64,000 nucleotides of DNA. It comes from Henriciella barbarensis. Lineage in GTDB: Bacteria > Pseudomonadota > Alphaproteobacteria > Caulobacterales > Hyphomonadaceae. The notes beneath the pieces were generated by a model. That model was not told the origin of the DNA, made no database searches, and saw nothing but the letters and a program-made list of their open reading frames with translations. The position numbers and the translations under genes are program-made. Location: NCBI RefSeq assembly GCF_003576345.1, contig NZ_QWGB01000005.1, positions 1,054,001 to 1,118,000 of the forward strand, read 5' to 3'. Below are positions 62,361 through 64,000 of the stretch, in pieces (position 1 is the first letter of the stretch; every line of letters starts with the position of its first letter).

Positions 62361-63239
62361 CTAGCGCGTCGGGACCGGCGCGTCACCGCGATAGTCGTAG
62401 AAGCCGCGGCCAGCCTTGCGGCCAACCCATCCAGCCTCGACATATTTCACCAGAAGCGGACAAGGCCGATACTTGGTGTCAGCGAGGCCGTCATGGAGCA
62501 CCTGCATGATGGAAAGGCAGGTATCGAGACCGATAAAGTCTGCCAGCTGAAGCGGGCCCATCGGATGGTTCGCGCCGAGCTTCATGGCGGTGTCGATGCT
62601 GTCGACCGTGCCGACGCCTTCATAGAGCGCGTAGACTGCCTCATTGATCATCGGGACGAGGACGCGGTTCACGATGAAGGCCGGATAGTCCTCGGCATTC
62701 GTGGTTGTCTTCTCGAGACGCCTCGCAAAGGCGAGCGCCATTTCATAGGTGTCCTGATCGGTGGCGAGGCCGCGGATAACCTCCATCAGCTTCATCAGCG
62801 GAACCGGGTTCATGAAGTGAAGGCCGATGAATTTTTCAGGGCGGTCCGTGGTCGCTGCCAGACGGGTGATTGAAATGGACGAGGTGTTGGTCGCTAGATA
62901 GGCGTCGGCGGGGACCGCCTCGCATAGCGACTTGAAGATGCTTTCCTTGATCTCGCGCTTCTCAGTTGCGGCTTCGAGGGCGAGGTTCACATCGCCAAAA
63001 CCCTCGAGTGAAGTGCTTGTATGAATGCGTGACATCGCCCCGGACATCTCCTCATGGGAGATCATGTCGCGAGATACCTGCCGGGTCATATTGGCTTCAA
63101 TCGTCTGCATGCCAGCAGACAGAGCGTCTTCAGAAATGTCGTTTAGCTGAACCTCGTAACCGGCCAGCGCGCAGACATGGGCGATGCCGTTGCCCATCTG
63201 GCCAGCGCCTACGACACCAATGCGTGCGATCTCAGTCAT
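62361..63239 (-). CDS. 3-hydroxybutyryl-CoA dehydrogenase family protein
   Basis: The 292-residue protein has the NAD-binding GVVGAGQMGNGIAHVCALAGYEV, the catalytic His in GLHFMNPVPLMKLMEV, and the TTNAEDYPAFIVNRVLVPMINEAVYAL block. It oxidises 3-hydroxyacyl-CoA in butyrate or fatty acid turnover and may work with bdhA-type metabolism. GGAGG five bases upstream of ATG 63239 fixes the start over 63251. Confidence 0.92.
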   Translation of the reverse strand: MTEIARIGVVGAGQMGNGIAHVCALAGYEVQLNDISEDALSAGMQTIEANMTRQVSRDMISHEEMSGAMSRIHTSTSLEGFGDVNLALEAATEKREIKESIFKSLCEAVPADAYLATNTSSISITRLAATTDRPEKFIGLHFMNPVPLMKLMEVIRGLATDQDTYEMALAFARRLEKTTTNAEDYPAFIVNRVLVPMINEAVYALYEGVGTVDSIDTAMKLGANHPMGPLQLADFIGLDTCLSIMQVLHDGLADTKYRPCPLLVKYVEAGWVGRKAGRGFYDYRGDAPVPTR

Positions 63240-63328
63240 TCCGCCCTCCAATTGGCGAAGATACGTAACTCACTGCTTCTAGAGTGATTGTGCAGCGCGT
63301 CAAATTTCAAGCCTTGTGCGCACATGGC

Positions 63329-64000
63329 TCAGGCAGTCGAAGGTGCGTCAGGGTCGGCTTCCGGGACGGGTATGAGCCGGTCGACAAGCAGGGCGGCCGG
63401 CCAGATCAGTCCCATTATCCAGCCGGAGAAGGCGTACATCGGCGTCCAGACCGCGCAAGCGCCGGTCAGCGCGACGATTAGGATCTGTACGCGAAATATC
63501 CAGATAGACTGACGGGTCATCGCGATTTCACTGCTGTTCAGCCCAAGCAGATCAGCTTTGCTGAGCGCATGAGCGTACATCTGGCTGATGATAAAATAGA
63601 TGAGGCCGTAACCGAGCGCGAAATATCCCATGATGATACCAGCTTCGCGGAAATTGATCCCCGCAGCTTGCAGCCTGCTCCAGTCGCCCATGACGCCTTC
63701 GATATAGCCGTAAAGACTGTCGAAAATGAACCGGAGAGGATAGGCGGTGAAGAGTACGAGCAGGAGAAGGATGCAATTCAACAGGATGATGCGTCCATCC
63801 GCGACGCCGTAGCGGCGGAAGAAGATGTAATGCGCGTTCCATATCATGAAGAGAATGCCGAACGCCGCGGTCACTGGAATGATTGTCAGCAGGTTCGCGG
63901 TAAGCTGGTCGAATGTCTCCGGCCGCGCCGCCGAGGAGACGATCATGCCAAGCGCAAGCGCAAAAACGATATCTGACAAGTTTTCGATGCGCGTGACCGA
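63329..64000 (-). CDS. TMEM175-type potassium channel (DUF1211), 5' end cut by window edge
   Basis: The minus-strand frame runs off the right edge with RIENLSDIVFALALGMIV, matching the R-x-E-x-[FL]-S-D signature of TMEM175 channels. A further six hydrophobic segments lie between it and the Ala/Pro-rich tail. Bacterial members are potassium channels. The start codon lies outside the window, and a TTG at 63979 is not the true start since the signature lies upstream of it. Confidence 0.86.
   Translation of the reverse strand, partial: SVTRIENLSDIVFALALGMIVSSAARPETFDQLTANLLTIIPVTAAFGILFMIWNAHYIFFRRYGVADGRIILLNCILLLLVLFTAYPLRFIFDSLYGYIEGVMGDWSRLQAAGINFREAGIIMGYFALGYGLIYFIISQMYAHALSKADLLGLNSSEIAMTRQSIWIFRVQILIVALTGACAVWTPMYAFSGWIMGLIWPAALLVDRLIPVPEADPDAPSTA

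Noticed and set aside
1-64000. CRISPR arrays, tRNA or rRNA genes, transposases
   Set aside because: I saw no direct-repeat array, no cloverleaf or rRNA-like sequence, and no transposase motifs in any frame examined.

Overview
The window looks like chromosomal DNA of an alphaproteobacterium of the Caulobacterales/Hyphomonadales group, most plausibly a marine, stalked-type Hyphomonadaceae relative. The grounds are the high-GC coding style, a TrcR (DUF1013) cell-cycle regulator, an RcdA (DUF1465) CtrA-degradation adaptor, an SDHAF4/DUF1674 protein, a complete ybgC-tolQRAB-pal-cpoB-tilS run, and marine-type catabolic genes. The genus is inferred. Both edges cut genes: comF on the left and a TMEM175-type channel on the right. 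I see no rRNA, tRNA, CRISPR array, insertion sequence or prophage, and no gene-free stretch above 300 bases.

Layout. 1-9.2 kb: comF and a divergent methyltransferase, trcR, a short pantothenate-kinase-like gene, a PAS-REC protein, a quinone oxidoreductase, DUF1192, rcdA, a TadG-like vWA protein with a poly-Asp tract, an HxlR regulator and a HEPN-like protein. 9.2-20 kb: arsC coupled to a Tat-exported amidase, a secreted S9 peptidase lipoprotein, SDR enzymes, membrane proteins and a secreted Gly/His-rich protein. 20-29.7 kb: SDHAF4, htpX-rsmB, a glycine-zipper lipoprotein, rpe, heparinase-like protein, CapD/WbpM-like sugar dehydratase, purH, ybgC. 29.9-36.3 kb: the Tol-Pal envelope system and tilS. 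36.3-40.6 kb: a formyltransferase-like gene, then glmM and glmS divergent from one intergenic region, together supplying UDP-GlcNAc precursors.

40.6-49.5 kb: a 37-residue hydrophobic peptide and a TetR regulator that share operator-like sequences, the gpsA-yciI-gst operon, a sulfotransferase, a TerB-like protein, a PQQ quinohemoprotein dehydrogenase, and DUF350-protease-pyrF. 49.6-57.2 kb: 3-hydroxybutyrate dehydrogenase, the aroK-aroB-CNNM operon, a 44-residue membrane peptide with a 559-residue exported partner, an enoyl-CoA hydratase and an alkene reductase. 57.3-58.5 kb: an AT-richer islet with a TIR-domain protein and a divergent small zinc-ribbon gene, the best candidate here for an undescribed defence-type unit. 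58.5-64 kb: lepA, a Rieske oxygenase, MarC, 3-hydroxybutyryl-CoA dehydrogenase and TMEM175.

Recurring themes are unusual gene boundaries. Two divergent pairs share a CATG as overlapping start codons. Two genes (arsC and the protease) have well-placed Shine-Dalgarno sequences in front of AUC or AUA instead of AUG. Two genes (terB-like and CNNM) have their Shine-Dalgarno inside a hairpin arm formed with the preceding gene's tail or terminator.
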